Shown in pieces: positions 11,623 through 20,181 of a stretch of 64,000 nucleotides of DNA (position 1 is its first letter; each line of letters opens with the position of its first letter). Source of the DNA: Archangium lansingense (lineage in GTDB: Bacteria > Myxococcota > Myxococcia > Myxococcales > Myxococcaceae); contig NZ_JAPNKA010000001.1 of assembly GCF_026626635.1 (NCBI RefSeq), positions 12,866,001 to 12,930,000 on the forward strand, read 5' to 3'. Both the position numbers and the translations under genes were made by a program. The notes under the pieces were generated by a model that saw nothing but the letters and a program-made list of their open reading frames with translations, had not been told where the DNA came from and made no database searches.

Positions 11623-12258
11623 TCAGTACGCCGCGGTGAAGCGGCGGCGCAGGAACTTCGGCTTCTCCAGCTCGTCGATGAGGGCCACCGAGTAGTCCTC
11701 GGCGGAGATGGCGCTGTTGCCCTTGGCGTCCGTCAGCAGTTGGTCCGTGCCCGTGCGGTACTTGCCCGTGCGCTCCCCCGGCTGGATGAGCGCTGGCGGG
11801 GCGAAGAACGTCCAGTCGAGGTCCGCCTGACGGAACACGTCGTACGCGGCGATGTGCGCCAGCGCGATGGACTTCCACGCGGCAGGGAAGGACGGCGTGT
11901 CCACCACGCGCAGGCCCGGCGCAGCCTCGAGGCCTCCGGCCCCACCCACCACCAAGAGCCGCCGGACCCCCGCTCGCTGCGTCCCCGTCACGAGGGACTT
12001 CGCGATGCCAGTGAGCACCTCGGTGGCCTCGCCCTGCTTCGGGCCAATGGCCGTCACCACCGCGTCATGGCCCGCCGCCACCTGCGCCACGCTCGCCGGC
12101 TCGTTCGCATCCCCTGCAACTACCTTCAGGTTCTGGTGCTTCAGCTCGAAGCCCTCCGGGTTGCGCGCGATGGCCGTCACCTGGTGGCCCCTCGACAGCG
12201 CCTCCTGCGCGATGCGGCGGCCAATGGTTCCCGTGGCTCCATAGAGTGCGATCTTCAT
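11623..12258 (-). CDS. NAD(P)-binding oxidoreductase of the YwnB/NmrA-like SDR group
   Basis: The 211-residue protein starts with the dinucleotide-binding motif ALYGATGTIGRRIA (residues 4-17) and continues as a small Rossmann protein without the classical Tyr-x-x-x-Lys catalytic pair. That places it with the atypical SDR, NAD(P)H-binding YwnB-like proteins. It ends in FLRRRFTAAY. It follows an Rrf2 regulator gene on the same strand. A 17-bp palindrome upstream of this gene (12288-12304) has the same arms and spacing as the one in the Rrf2 promoter, so both genes look controlled by the same repressor. Such Rrf2/oxidoreductase pairs are common and often respond to redox or thiol stress, but the substrate here is not known. 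A ribosome site GGAAGGAAGAG lies before the ATG. Confidence 0.82.
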   Translation of the reverse strand: MKIALYGATGTIGRRIAQEALSRGHQVTAIARNPEGFELKHQNLKVVAGDANEPASVAQVAAGHDAVVTAIGPKQGEATEVLTGIAKSLVTGTQRAGVRRLLVVGGAGGLEAAPGLRVVDTPSFPAAWKSIALAHIAAYDVFRQADLDWTFFAPPALIQPGERTGKYRTGTDQLLTDAKGNSAISAEDYSVALIDELEKPKFLRRRFTAAY

Positions 12259-12287
12259 GGCTCTCTTCCTTCCGTCCTGTGTTTTTC

Positions 12288-12304
12288 GTAACCAACATGG
12301 TTAC
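12288..12304. promoter_or_regulatory. Probable Rrf2 operator upstream of the oxidoreductase gene
   Basis: The palindrome GTAAC-N7-GTTAC lies 30 bases before the oxidoreductase start. It matches in arms and spacing the palindrome in the promoter of the rrf2 gene at 12793-12809. Two equal sites in front of both genes support a small autoregulated regulon. Confidence 0.65.
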
Positions 12305-12314
12305 GGATGAGGGT

Positions 12315-12349
12315 AAAAAAAATGAGGGGCCCGCCTGGGCAAGGCCCTC
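12315..12349 (-). terminator. Rho-independent terminator of the rrf2 gene
   Basis: On the minus strand the last codons of the gene form a hairpin, GAGGGCC...GGGCCCCTC, followed by A and eight T. The stem includes the stop codon. It would separate rrf2 transcription from the downstream oxidoreductase gene, which therefore needs its own operator-controlled promoter. Confidence 0.75.
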
Positions 12350-12773
12350 AGCCCGCGAGGGATTTCACCTCGCGCATCACGTCCGCGATGGTGGTGCGCG
12401 CCAGTTCTTGCTCGAGCGCCTGATGCGCCACCTCGAAATGAGCCGTGAGCGCCGTCTGGATGTTGGCCCCCACCGGACAGCGGGGGTTCGGCTCTCGGCT
12501 GTGCAGAGGGAAGAGCGTGCTCTCCTCCACCGCCCGGTACACATCCCGGAGGGTGATGGCCTCCGGGGGTCTCAGGAGCTGCCAGCCGCCCCCAGGCCCG
12601 CCTTGTGAGCTCACGAGCTTCGCCGCCCGCAGCGCCGCCAGCATCCGCCGGATGACCACCGGGTTGGTGTTCACGCTTCCCGCCATGAACTCGGAGGTCA
12701 GGGCCTCGCCGCCGCTGTAGGCGAGGAGCGTGAGCACGTGGATGGCCACGGCGAATCGGCTGCTGGTGCTCAT
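12348..12773 (-). CDS. Rrf2-family transcriptional regulator
   Basis: The 141-residue protein begins with the Rrf2 winged-helix domain: SRFAVAIHVLTLLAY as the first helix and VNTNPVVIRRMLAALRAAKLV as the recognition region, followed by the wing SSQGGPGGGW. Only one Cys is visible in the usual cluster region (PRCPVG), so an Fe-S cluster of the IscR or NsrR kind is unlikely. The protein more resembles the YwnA-like, cluster-free branch. The start at 12773 is fixed by a perfect AAAGGAGGT eleven bases upstream. The ORF open further upstream is not used. The gene has a consensus promoter overlapped by a palindrome, which points to autorepression, and it ends in a strong terminator. Confidence 0.9.
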   Translation of the reverse strand: MSTSSRFAVAIHVLTLLAYSGGEALTSEFMAGSVNTNPVVIRRMLAALRAAKLVSSQGGPGGGWQLLRPPEAITLRDVYRAVEESTLFPLHSREPNPRCPVGANIQTALTAHFEVAHQALEQELARTTIADVMREVKSLAG

Positions 12774-12792
12774 CGGGTCCGACCTCCTTTCT

Positions 12793-12827
12793 GTAACTTG
12801 TATAGTTACGGAACCCCGAGCTGTCAA
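12793..12827 (-). promoter_or_regulatory. Sigma-70 promoter of rrf2 with overlapping operator
   Basis: On the minus strand TTGACA (12827-12822) and TATACA (12804-12799) are separated by exactly 17 bases. The palindrome GTAAC-N7-GTTAC at 12793-12809 covers the -10 box. A repressor bound there would block RNA polymerase directly. Confidence 0.75.
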
Positions 12828-12867
12828 CTGGAGGCACCCGGGCTCCTGGCGGTAGGCTCCCCAGCCC

Positions 12868-13311
12868 ATGGCTCGCCGCAAACAGGCCGATGAGAACACC
12901 GCCCGCGTTCGCAACCTGATCGCCCTCGACGCCGCCAACATCATGCGGCGGCTCGACGCGCGACGCAGCGAGATGTTCGTCCTCTTCTCCCGCCTGCGCA
13001 GCCGCGAGCCCATGCTCAACACCATCTCCACCCGCTACTCCTCGGCCACCTTCCACGAGCTCATCCACCTGCCCGTGCTCGAGCAGTCCGTCGTCGACCA
13101 CTTCTATGAGTGTCTCGACACGCTGCGTTGGTACTTCACCTACACCGAGGACATGCCCAGCACCGCCCAGCAAACCTTCAATACCCTCCACCGTCGGCTC
13201 GAGGAGGCCCACCGCAAGCTTGTCGCTACGCTCGGCCACCCCGTGTCTCCCGATGGCACCACCGTGGTGGAAGGTGAAGTGCTGCGCCGCGAGGACAAGG
13301 CCCTCCCTTGA
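12868..13311 (+). CDS. Conserved-looking hypothetical helical protein
   Basis: The 147-residue product has no signal peptide or membrane segment. It is rich in charged residues and appears mostly helical, with stretches such as ARVRNLIALDAANIMRRLDA and TFHELIHLPVLEQSV. HELIH at about residue 55 has the HExxH form, but nothing around it looks like a zincin, so I treat it as chance. The C-terminal half (FNTLHRRLEEAHRKL) could form a coiled coil. It is divergent from rrf2, its ATG lying 40 bases beyond that promoter's -35 box, so part of the intergenic region may serve both genes. Codon use fits the neighbours, so it is probably real. I do not recognise the family. Confidence 0.65.
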   Translation: MARRKQADENTARVRNLIALDAANIMRRLDARRSEMFVLFSRLRSREPMLNTISTRYSSATFHELIHLPVLEQSVVDHFYECLDTLRWYFTYTEDMPSTAQQTFNTLHRRLEEAHRKLVATLGHPVSPDGTTVVEGEVLRREDKALP

Positions 13312-13340
13312 GCCTCGTCTCCGGGGTGCAACCCGGGGGT

Positions 13341-13380
13341 CGAGATACCCTCACCCCGACCCTCTCCCAGAGGGAGAGGG
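13341..13380. repeat. REP-like palindrome, copy 2
   Basis: The copy reads CGAGATACCCTCACCCCGAC and then CCTCTCCCAGAGGGAGAGG, the hairpin part. It lies 30 bases after the stop of the hypothetical gene. Confidence 0.75.
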
Positions 13381-13381
13381 A

Positions 13382-13446
13382 GTGTTGTTGCTCTGAGAGT
13401 GTTGTTGTTCTGGGGGGTTGCTCTGGGCGTGTTGTTGCTCTGGGCG
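13382..13446. repeat. Degenerate tandem repeat of GTGTTGTTGCTCTG
   Basis: Directly after the REP copy, GTGTTGTTGCTCTG or close variants occur about four times. The repeat has no coding capacity in keeping with the neighbours. It appears attached to the REP element and not part of a gene. Confidence 0.65.
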
Positions 13447-13559
13447 TGAGCTTGTTCGTTAAGAGCAAGTGAGCAGACGAGCGACAGGCTGCTACGTGGT
13501 CGGGCTGATCGGCCGGTTCCTGTCTCGGTTGGAGTCTTTCGTCTAGAGTTCCCCGCCGC

Positions 13560-15062
13560 ATGATCGAAGCTTCTCGCGGCAGGCGGTGGGCGGTCGTCCT
13601 CCTCGTTCCCTTCCTCCTCGGTGCCCTCCTCTGGGTGTCCTGGTCAGCTCCCGTAGAACCCCAGGCTCCCCGACGGGCCCGCGCTCCGCGTACCTCTCGT
13701 CCGGCTGCCTCGCCCGACAAGCCTCTCCGGCTCGCCCAGGCTGCCCCTGCCGCACAGGCCACCCCGCCGTCCTCTGACGCAGCCCTCACCGTCAGCCGCG
13801 TGCTGCCCCCTCCCTCCCCCCGCGCTCTCAAGCTGTACCAGATTGGAAAGAAGCTCGGCGTCCGGGAGCCCCGGCTGGAGAACCCGTGCGTGGCGCCCTC
13901 CGGCACCACCTGCTCCCGCACCGCGCTCTCCCCCTTCTTCGAGTCCCTCGACGCCCTCTCCTCCCGCGGGGCCTCTTCCCCCGCTGTCATCTCCGCGTTC
14001 GGCAACTCGCTGATCGCCGGTGACCGCATCGTGGACATCATCCGCGAAGAGCTCGGAGCCAATTTCGGAGACGGCGGGCGCGGCGTACTCACCATGGACC
14101 GGCTCGGCCCCTACGGGCCTCGCGTCCGCACCGGCTTCGCTCGCGGCGGCTGGGAGCCTCGCACCCTGGGCGAGCTCAAGCTCGCCGAGCTGCCCTTCGG
14201 CATCACCGGCATCTACCACCGCTCCACCACCGCCAGGGCCAGCAGCCGCTTCGCGCTCGAGAACGAGCCGCACGGAACCCTGTGGTGGCTCGATGTGCCC
14301 CGCGCCGGCCAGCTCTCCGTCCATGCTGATGGCAAGGAGCTCGCCCGCGCCGAGCCCCAGGGCTCCGGTCAGGCTCAGGCCCTCGCCTTCGATATCCCCG
14401 AGGGCACTCGCCACCTGGAGGTCATCGCCGAGGGCCGCGGCGCCGTGGTGCTCGGCCTCGTGCTCCAGCACCAGCGTCCCGGCATCGTGCTCGACACCCT
14501 CGGGGTGCCCTCCGCCGACGCCAACCTCTTCCTGCGCGCCCGCGAGGACATCTTCCGCACCCAGCTCGCCGAGCGCTCGCCCCGCCTCCTTCTCTTCATC
14601 CTCGGCGGCAACGAGGCCAAGCGCCTCGAGTGGGGCCGCTCCAATCTCGCCGAGGTCGAGGAGGGCCTGCGCTCCCTCGTCCGCCGCTCGCGCGCCGCCG
14701 CCCCTGGCAGCGCCTGTCTCGTGGTGGGCCCCATCGACGCCGTGCGGGGTGGTAACGGCGCAAACAAGCTCGCCCAGCGGCCTTATCTCGACGAGGTCAT
14801 CTCCATCGAGCGCCAGATTGCCCTGTCCGAGGGCTGCGCCTTCTTCGACATCTTCTCCGCCATGGGCGGCTCCGGCTCGCTGGCCCGCTTCGTCCAAGCC
14901 GGGCTCGTCCACGAGGACCTCGTCCACCCGCGCAGCCACGGGCTCGACATCCTCGGCCAGCTCATCACCGATGCGCTGCTGCGCTCCTGGGTGGACGCGG
15001 GAGATCCCCGCCGCCAGGCCGCCCTCGCCCCGCCGCTCCAGGCCTCCGAGGAGACGCAGTGA
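13560..15062 (+). CDS. Membrane-anchored SGNH/GDSL-type hydrolase
   Basis: The 500-residue protein has one N-terminal membrane helix (about residues 9-27, VVLLVPFLLGALLWVSW) and then a Pro/Ala-rich linker, so its catalytic part is extracytoplasmic. SGNH blocks are visible: the nucleophile in FGNSLIAGD (Ser150), a GGN-type block (ILGGNEAKR), and the catalytic pair DLVH at Asp453 and His456. A beta-rich insertion between about 215 and 300 may bind carbohydrate. Relatives act as esterases or acyltransferases on polysaccharides and peptidoglycan; which applies is not visible. Its stop overlaps the GTG start of the next gene (GTGA), so the two products are made together. The ribosome site is weak. 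Confidence 0.8.
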   Translation: MIEASRGRRWAVVLLVPFLLGALLWVSWSAPVEPQAPRRARAPRTSRPAASPDKPLRLAQAAPAAQATPPSSDAALTVSRVLPPPSPRALKLYQIGKKLGVREPRLENPCVAPSGTTCSRTALSPFFESLDALSSRGASSPAVISAFGNSLIAGDRIVDIIREELGANFGDGGRGVLTMDRLGPYGPRVRTGFARGGWEPRTLGELKLAELPFGITGIYHRSTTARASSRFALENEPHGTLWWLDVPRAGQLSVHADGKELARAEPQGSGQAQALAFDIPEGTRHLEVIAEGRGAVVLGLVLQHQRPGIVLDTLGVPSADANLFLRAREDIFRTQLAERSPRLLLFILGGNEAKRLEWGRSNLAEVEEGLRSLVRRSRAAAPGSACLVVGPIDAVRGGNGANKLAQRPYLDEVISIERQIALSEGCAFFDIFSAMGGSGSLARFVQAGLVHEDLVHPRSHGLDILGQLITDALLRSWVDAGDPRRQAALAPPLQASEETQ

Positions 15063-17038
15063 GAGCGCTCCTCTGCGCGCTTCTCGTCCTCTGCCTCACC
15101 GCTCCCACCCCGGCACCGGCCCGCACGTCCGCCGCCGCCGCGTCCCGGAGTAAGGACAAGCCCTTCCCCGCCGAGGTGCAGCGTGCGCTGAATGCGCTCG
15201 TGCGCGCCGAGCTCGCCAAGGGGCCCCATGCGGGGCTCTCGGTGGGCGTGATCCACGGCGACATGCGCTGGGTACAGGGCTACGGGCTGAGAGACATTGC
15301 CCACAAGCTGCCCGCCACGCCCCGGACGACGTACCGGATGGCGTCCATCACCAAGTCCTTCACCGCCGTGGCCGTGATGCAGCTGGTGCAAGAGGGCAAG
15401 CTCGAGCTCGACGCGGACCTCCGCTCCTGGGTGCCCGAGTACCCTGAGAAGCAGTGGACCTTCACCATCCGCCAGCTCCTCGGCCACCTCGGCGGCGTGC
15501 CCCACTACGACGGGCCCGAGTCGGCGGAGAACACCCAGCACCTCGACACCGCGGGCGCCCTCGCCCTCTTCGCCGACAAGCCTCTGGCCGCTGAGCCCGG
15601 CACGAAGTTCGTCTACACCACCTGGGGCTACAACCTGCTCGGCGCCGCCGTCGAGAAGGCCTCGGGGCGTGGTTATGGCCGCTACCTCAAGGCCCAGGTC
15701 TTCGGCCCCGCCGGCATGCGCCACGCCGCGCTGGATGACCCGCGCACCCGCAACAAGCAGCACGCCGTGGGCTACCGCCAGTACAGGGGGCAGCTCGTCC
15801 CCTCACACTTCCTCGATGTCTCCAGCCGCTTCGCCGGCGGGGGCACCCGCGCCTCCGTGGAGGACCTGCTCGCCTTCGGCCAGGCCATCCTCCAGCACAA
15901 GCTGGTGCCCGCGGAGACCGCGAGGATGATGCAGGCCCCCATGAGCACCCGCGAGGGCCAGCTCACCGACTACGGCATGGGCTTCGCCACCTACCCGCTG
16001 CGCGGCCACTACATGGTGGCCCACGCCGGAGGCCAGCCGGAGACCACCTCGCTGCTGGTGATGCTGCCCGCCGAGGACGTCGTCATCGCGATCGCCAGCA
16101 ACCTGGAGGGCGAGGCGAAGCGGCAGCGGCGCATCTCCACCCGAATCCTCGAGACGCTGCTGGAGGACGGGCTCGTCCGCCGCGACGCGCACATGGTGGA
16201 CCCGGTGGATGCCGTGGTGCACGAGGGCCTCGCCCGCCTCTTCACCTACGGGCTCTCCTACCACCTGTGGGCCACTCGCGGCCCCGGCGCGCTCCCTGAG
16301 CTGGGAGACCTCCCCGAGGCCTTCACCCGGATGTCCGCGCTGCTCGACCGCGCCACCATTGCGCAGGACCCCCAGGCCGCGCTGTTGCGCGTGCGCGCCG
16401 CCCACCAACCCCGCGAGGGCTCGCTCCTCATCCGCGTGGGCGCACACATGGCCCAGACACTGGAGAAGACACTCGGGCCCGAGAAGCTCCGCGAGTACCC
16501 CATACGGGGTCCGCTCGCCTTCTTCACCGACTACCTCGCCGCGTGCGAGCAAGTGCCCTGTCCCGCCGCGCTGCGCTTCAGCGAGTCGCTCCAGAAGGAT
16601 GCACGGCACTTCGACGAGGTATGGCAACGCTCGCAAGTGTCCGAGCTGCGGCGCGTCCGGCTGGATGAGGTGAAGGACCCCGAGGCTCTTTGGCCCGCCC
16701 TGGAAATGGCCACCGCCAACACGTCCCTGCACCCGGACTACGTGGACGAGATGCTCCGCATCGCGGGCTTGCTCGGCAAGCGCGGCAGGAAAGAGGAGCA
16801 GCTGCGCTGGCTGGAGCGTACCGTGGCCCTGCATCCGCAGTCGGCCCCGGCGCGCGAGGCACTCGCCAAGGTACAGGTCCCCGGGACGCAGGAGCAGCCA
16901 GCGGAAGTTCCTGCCGCCACCGCGCCCCGCCGCGCGACGGATGGGAGCAGCCCCGTACCCGACGACGCCGGACTCCTACCGGTCTCGCGCCCTCCCGCGC
17001 AGCAGCCGCAGGAGCGCGCCGCTGAACAGGGCGGCTGA
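15059..17038 (+). CDS. Secreted beta-lactamase-family serine hydrolase (class C/ esterase-like) with extra C-terminal region
   Basis: The 659-residue protein has a signal peptide (ALLCALLVLCLTAPTPAPA) and a serine beta-lactamase/DD-peptidase fold. The catalytic motifs are SITK (Ser96, Lys99), YNL with Tyr191, and HAGG from His322 in place of KTG. This set is typical of class C-like esterases and D-amino-acid peptidases and not of resistance enzymes. After about residue 390 there is an additional helical region ending in TPR-like helices (EMLRIAGLLGKRGRKEEQLRWLERTVALHP) and a disordered Pro/Gln-rich tail. It starts on GTG within an overlap with the SGNH hydrolase gene. The pairing suggests joint action on envelope polymers, which is inference. 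Confidence 0.87.
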   Translation: MRALLCALLVLCLTAPTPAPARTSAAAASRSKDKPFPAEVQRALNALVRAELAKGPHAGLSVGVIHGDMRWVQGYGLRDIAHKLPATPRTTYRMASITKSFTAVAVMQLVQEGKLELDADLRSWVPEYPEKQWTFTIRQLLGHLGGVPHYDGPESAENTQHLDTAGALALFADKPLAAEPGTKFVYTTWGYNLLGAAVEKASGRGYGRYLKAQVFGPAGMRHAALDDPRTRNKQHAVGYRQYRGQLVPSHFLDVSSRFAGGGTRASVEDLLAFGQAILQHKLVPAETARMMQAPMSTREGQLTDYGMGFATYPLRGHYMVAHAGGQPETTSLLVMLPAEDVVIAIASNLEGEAKRQRRISTRILETLLEDGLVRRDAHMVDPVDAVVHEGLARLFTYGLSYHLWATRGPGALPELGDLPEAFTRMSALLDRATIAQDPQAALLRVRAAHQPREGSLLIRVGAHMAQTLEKTLGPEKLREYPIRGPLAFFTDYLAACEQVPCPAALRFSESLQKDARHFDEVWQRSQVSELRRVRLDEVKDPEALWPALEMATANTSLHPDYVDEMLRIAGLLGKRGRKEEQLRWLERTVALHPQSAPAREALAKVQVPGTQEQPAEVPAATAPRRATDGSSPVPDDAGLLPVSRPPAQQPQERAAEQGG

Positions 17039-17050
17039 GTTCTCGAGAAC

Positions 17051-17076
17051 AGAGAGGGACAGGGTGAGGGTACTCG
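17051..17076. repeat. REP-like element, diverged copy 3
   Basis: GAGAGGGACAGGGTGAGGGTACTCG differs by a few bases from the copies at 54507 and 59197. Only the right half is recognisable. It lies after the beta-lactamase-like gene. Confidence 0.55.
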
Positions 17077-17248
17077 TCCCCGTGCCCCACCCCGTGCACC
17101 CCCGTGGCACCGTTCACCGTCTTGCATCTCAGGAGCCCCCAGGGCCCGAGTCGTCGATGAGCCGACAGCTCCACGAACTTTGAGACACACGCACGAGTGA
17201 TGCCGCCCGACTCTGGGCTGTGATACCCGGCCCTGCTGGAGGGACGGC

Positions 17249-19504
17249 ATGAGCATGACACGGAGGGAACTCCTCCACGGTTTCGGAGTGACGGCGGCGG
17301 GCCTGGCGGGGCCCGGGTGCATCGGATGGACTCGGGAGGAGGCCATCCCGGTGGACTCCTGGCACAAGAGCGTGTGCCGCTTCTGCGGCTCGGGCTGCGA
17401 GACGCGCGTGGGCCTGCGCGGCGGCAAGGTGGTGAAGGTCGAGGGCCTCCAGGAAGGCTGGAACCGCGGCCGGCTTTGCATCAAGGGCCTGCTCAATCGC
17501 GAAATCCTCTACGTCTCGGACCGGGCGCAGTACCCCATGGTGCGCAAGAACGGGCAGCTCGTGCGGGCCTCCTGGGACGAGGCGCTCGACGCAGCGGCCT
17601 CCGGCTTCCGCGAGGCCATTGCCCAGGGCGGGCCAGACGCGGTGGCGTACTACGGCTCGGGGCAGCTCTTCTCCCAGGAGAGCTACACCGCCAACAAGCT
17701 CTTCAAGGGTGGCATCGGGACGAACAACGTCGATGGCAACCCGCGCCTGTGCATGGCGTCAGCGGCGTTCGGCTACAAGTCCGTGTTCGGCGCGGACGAG
17801 CCCTCGGGCTGCTACGACGACATCGAGCACGCCACGCTCTTCTTCGTCATCGGCGCCAACATGGCCGAGTGCCACCCGGTCGTCTGGGAGCGCGTGCGAG
17901 ACCGCATCCGCACCGCACCCCAGACACGCGTCATCGTGGTGGACCCGAGGCGCACGCCCACCGCCCGCGACGCCACGTTGCACTTGCAGCTACGGCCCGG
18001 CACGGACGTGGCGCTGCTCAACGCCATGGCCCACGAGCTGCTGCGCACGGGGCTCGTGGACCGAGCCTTCATCAATGACTTCCTCACCTTCCGCAAGGGC
18101 TCGGCAGACACGCAGCCGCTCACCCTGGAGGACTTCCAGAAGTTCCTCGAGGACTACTCGCCAGAGAAGGTGGCGGACCTGTGCGGCCTGTCCTCGGCGG
18201 AGATCCGCGAGGCCGCGCGGCTGTGGGGCATCTCCCAGGCGGTGACGAGCTTCTGGACGATGGGGCTCAACCAGCAGACGCATGGGGTGTCCGCCAACCG
18301 GATGGTGATGGCGCTGCACCTGCTCACCGGGCAGATAGGGCGCCCCGGGGCCTCGCCCTTCTCCTTGACGGGCCAGCCCAACGCGGGCGGCGGCGTGCGC
18401 GACACGGGGACGCTGGCACACGCGCTGCCGGCCGGACGACTCGTCTCCAAGGAGAAAGACAGACACGAGATGGAGAAGCTGTGGGGCCTGCCCGAGGGCC
18501 GCATCTCCCCCACTCCGGGCCTGTCCGCCGTGCCGCTCTTCGAGGCCATGCGCGAAGGCAAGGTGCGCGCGGCGCTGGTGATGGCCACCAACCCGGCACG
18601 CTCGCTGCCCAACGCGGACCGCTACCGCGCGGGCATGGAGAAGGCCTTCCTCGTCGTCTGCGATTCCATCTTCCCCACCGACACCGCCCAGCTCGCCGAC
18701 GTCTTCCTCCCGGCGGCCATGTGGGCGGAGAAGGAAGGCGTCTTCTCGCAGTCCGAGCGCCGCTACCACCTGGTGGAGAAGCTGGTGGAGCCGCCAGGGG
18801 AGGCGCGCTCGGACCTGGACATCCTCGTGGCCTTCGGCGAGCGGCTCGGGCACGGGGAGTTGCTCAAGGCGCGCACGCCCGAGGCTGTCTGGGACGAGTG
18901 GCGGAGGATCTCCGCCGGCAGCACCTACGACTTCACCGGCATCACCTACGAGCGGCTGAGGAAGCTGCCAGGGCTGGTGTGGCCGTGCCCCAGCGAGGAC
19001 CACCCGGGCACCTGCCACCGCTACGTGCCAGGGAAGGATCCGCTGGCGAAGAAGGAGGGACGCATCGACTTCTACGCGCGGCCGGACGGACGCGCCATCG
19101 TCTACCTCTCCGAGCAGGGCCCCTTCCGGGAAGCGCTGACGAGCGACTACCCGATGACCCTCACCACCGGGCGCCGGCTGGAGCACTGGCACACCGCCAC
19201 GCTGACGGGACGAATTCCGCAGTTGCAGGGAATCGACATCGATTATCTGGAGATCCACCCCGGAGACGCGGCGGTGATGGGCGTGAAGGAGGGAGACCTG
19301 GTGCAGGTGACGAGTGCACGCGGCTCGGTGCAGCTGCTGGCGAAGCCCAGCATGCGGGTGCGGCCGGGCGTGGTGTTCGCGCTCATGCACTCGATGAAGC
19401 ACCTGGTGAACGCGGCGACGAGCGACGCCGTGGACCCCATCTCCGCACAGCCCGAGTACAAGGTGGCGGCGGTGCGGGTGGAGCGCATGAAGGAGGGCAC
19501 GTGA
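17249..19504 (+). CDS. Periplasmic molybdopterin oxidoreductase, NapA-like nitrate reductase catalytic subunit
   Basis: The 751-residue protein begins with a Tat-type leader, TRRELLHGFGVTAAGLAG, so it is exported folded. A [4Fe-4S] site follows with Cys43, Cys46, Cys50 and Cys77. The molybdenum ligand is Cys168 in GNPRLCMAS, as in NapA. The bis-MGD domains (GANMAECHP, VVDPRRTPTA, GQPNAGGGVR, TTGRRLEHWHT) are all in place. NapA reduces nitrate to nitrite using electrons from a NapC/NapB chain. The downstream gene encodes a tetraheme NapC-like protein, overlapping by one base. No napB, napD or napF lies in view, so the partner chain is unusual and another oxo-substrate is possible. A GPGC sequence at the leader's end could also be a lipobox. 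Confidence 0.86.
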   Translation: MSMTRRELLHGFGVTAAGLAGPGCIGWTREEAIPVDSWHKSVCRFCGSGCETRVGLRGGKVVKVEGLQEGWNRGRLCIKGLLNREILYVSDRAQYPMVRKNGQLVRASWDEALDAAASGFREAIAQGGPDAVAYYGSGQLFSQESYTANKLFKGGIGTNNVDGNPRLCMASAAFGYKSVFGADEPSGCYDDIEHATLFFVIGANMAECHPVVWERVRDRIRTAPQTRVIVVDPRRTPTARDATLHLQLRPGTDVALLNAMAHELLRTGLVDRAFINDFLTFRKGSADTQPLTLEDFQKFLEDYSPEKVADLCGLSSAEIREAARLWGISQAVTSFWTMGLNQQTHGVSANRMVMALHLLTGQIGRPGASPFSLTGQPNAGGGVRDTGTLAHALPAGRLVSKEKDRHEMEKLWGLPEGRISPTPGLSAVPLFEAMREGKVRAALVMATNPARSLPNADRYRAGMEKAFLVVCDSIFPTDTAQLADVFLPAAMWAEKEGVFSQSERRYHLVEKLVEPPGEARSDLDILVAFGERLGHGELLKARTPEAVWDEWRRISAGSTYDFTGITYERLRKLPGLVWPCPSEDHPGTCHRYVPGKDPLAKKEGRIDFYARPDGRAIVYLSEQGPFREALTSDYPMTLTTGRRLEHWHTATLTGRIPQLQGIDIDYLEIHPGDAAVMGVKEGDLVQVTSARGSVQLLAKPSMRVRPGVVFALMHSMKHLVNAATSDAVDPISAQPEYKVAAVRVERMKEGT

Positions 19505-20172
19505 TGCATCCCTGGAGCGTGCTGGCGATGGCCGCGCCCGAGCCTCCTCACGGTGCCACGCTGGGGGGCACGTTGGAGGTCGTGGCGCTGGTGTCCATTG
19601 TCGCGGCGGTGGTGGGGCTGGTGCTGGTGGAGTTCGTCTTCAAGTCGAAGATGGCGCGCTCGACGTACCGGTGGACGCTGCTGCTCGGCCTCTTCGTGCT
19701 GCCGGGCGTGGCGCTGCTGGGCACCACGGGGCACATGTTCGAGTCGATGAAGGCAGTCGAGGCCTGCCAGTCCTGCCACGTGATGGACCCCTTCGTGGTG
19801 GACATGCACAACCCCGAGAGCGCCACACTGGCGGCACGGCACTACCGCTCGGGAGCCATTCCGGCCAAGCAATGCTATGCGTGCCACACGGGCTACGGCA
19901 TCTTCGGCACCGTGGAGTCCAAGCGCGACGGTTTCCGCCACTGGCTGCTGTATGTGACGGACACGTGGAAAGAGCCCATCACGTTCAAGGGCACCTATCC
20001 CAACTCCAACTGCCTGGCCTGCCACGCCACAGCGCCGGCCTTCACCCGGGTGGACAGCCACCGGGCGTTGGGCAAGCAGCTCGCGAATGACGAGATGAAC
20101 TGCTTCACCTGCCACGGGTTGCCGCACCCGTCCCGCCCGAGCCGCGCGCCCACCCGCGCTGCCGTCCACTGA
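19504..20172 (+). CDS. Membrane-bound tetraheme c-type cytochrome, NapC/NirT-like quinol dehydrogenase
   Basis: The 222-residue protein has four CxxCH haem sites at Cys88, Cys124, Cys170 and Cys200. Two hydrophobic segments (about residues 22-45 and 58-75) precede the haem domain. NapC and NrfH normally have only one anchor, so the N-terminal helix is extra. Proteins of this type take electrons from menaquinol and hand them to periplasmic reductases. The ATG overlaps the stop of the molybdoenzyme gene by one base (TGATG), which supports a functional pair: quinol to cytochrome to molybdenum site. A short membrane protein gene follows after 9 bases. Confidence 0.88.
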   Translation: MHPWSVLAMAAPEPPHGATLGGTLEVVALVSIVAAVVGLVLVEFVFKSKMARSTYRWTLLLGLFVLPGVALLGTTGHMFESMKAVEACQSCHVMDPFVVDMHNPESATLAARHYRSGAIPAKQCYACHTGYGIFGTVESKRDGFRHWLLYVTDTWKEPITFKGTYPNSNCLACHATAPAFTRVDSHRALGKQLANDEMNCFTCHGLPHPSRPSRAPTRAAVH

Positions 20173-20181
20173 GGACTCCGC

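Noticed and set aside
12868..13311. HELIH motif as a zinc protease site
   Set aside because: No third ligand or surrounding fold features; the protein looks like a simple helical bundle.
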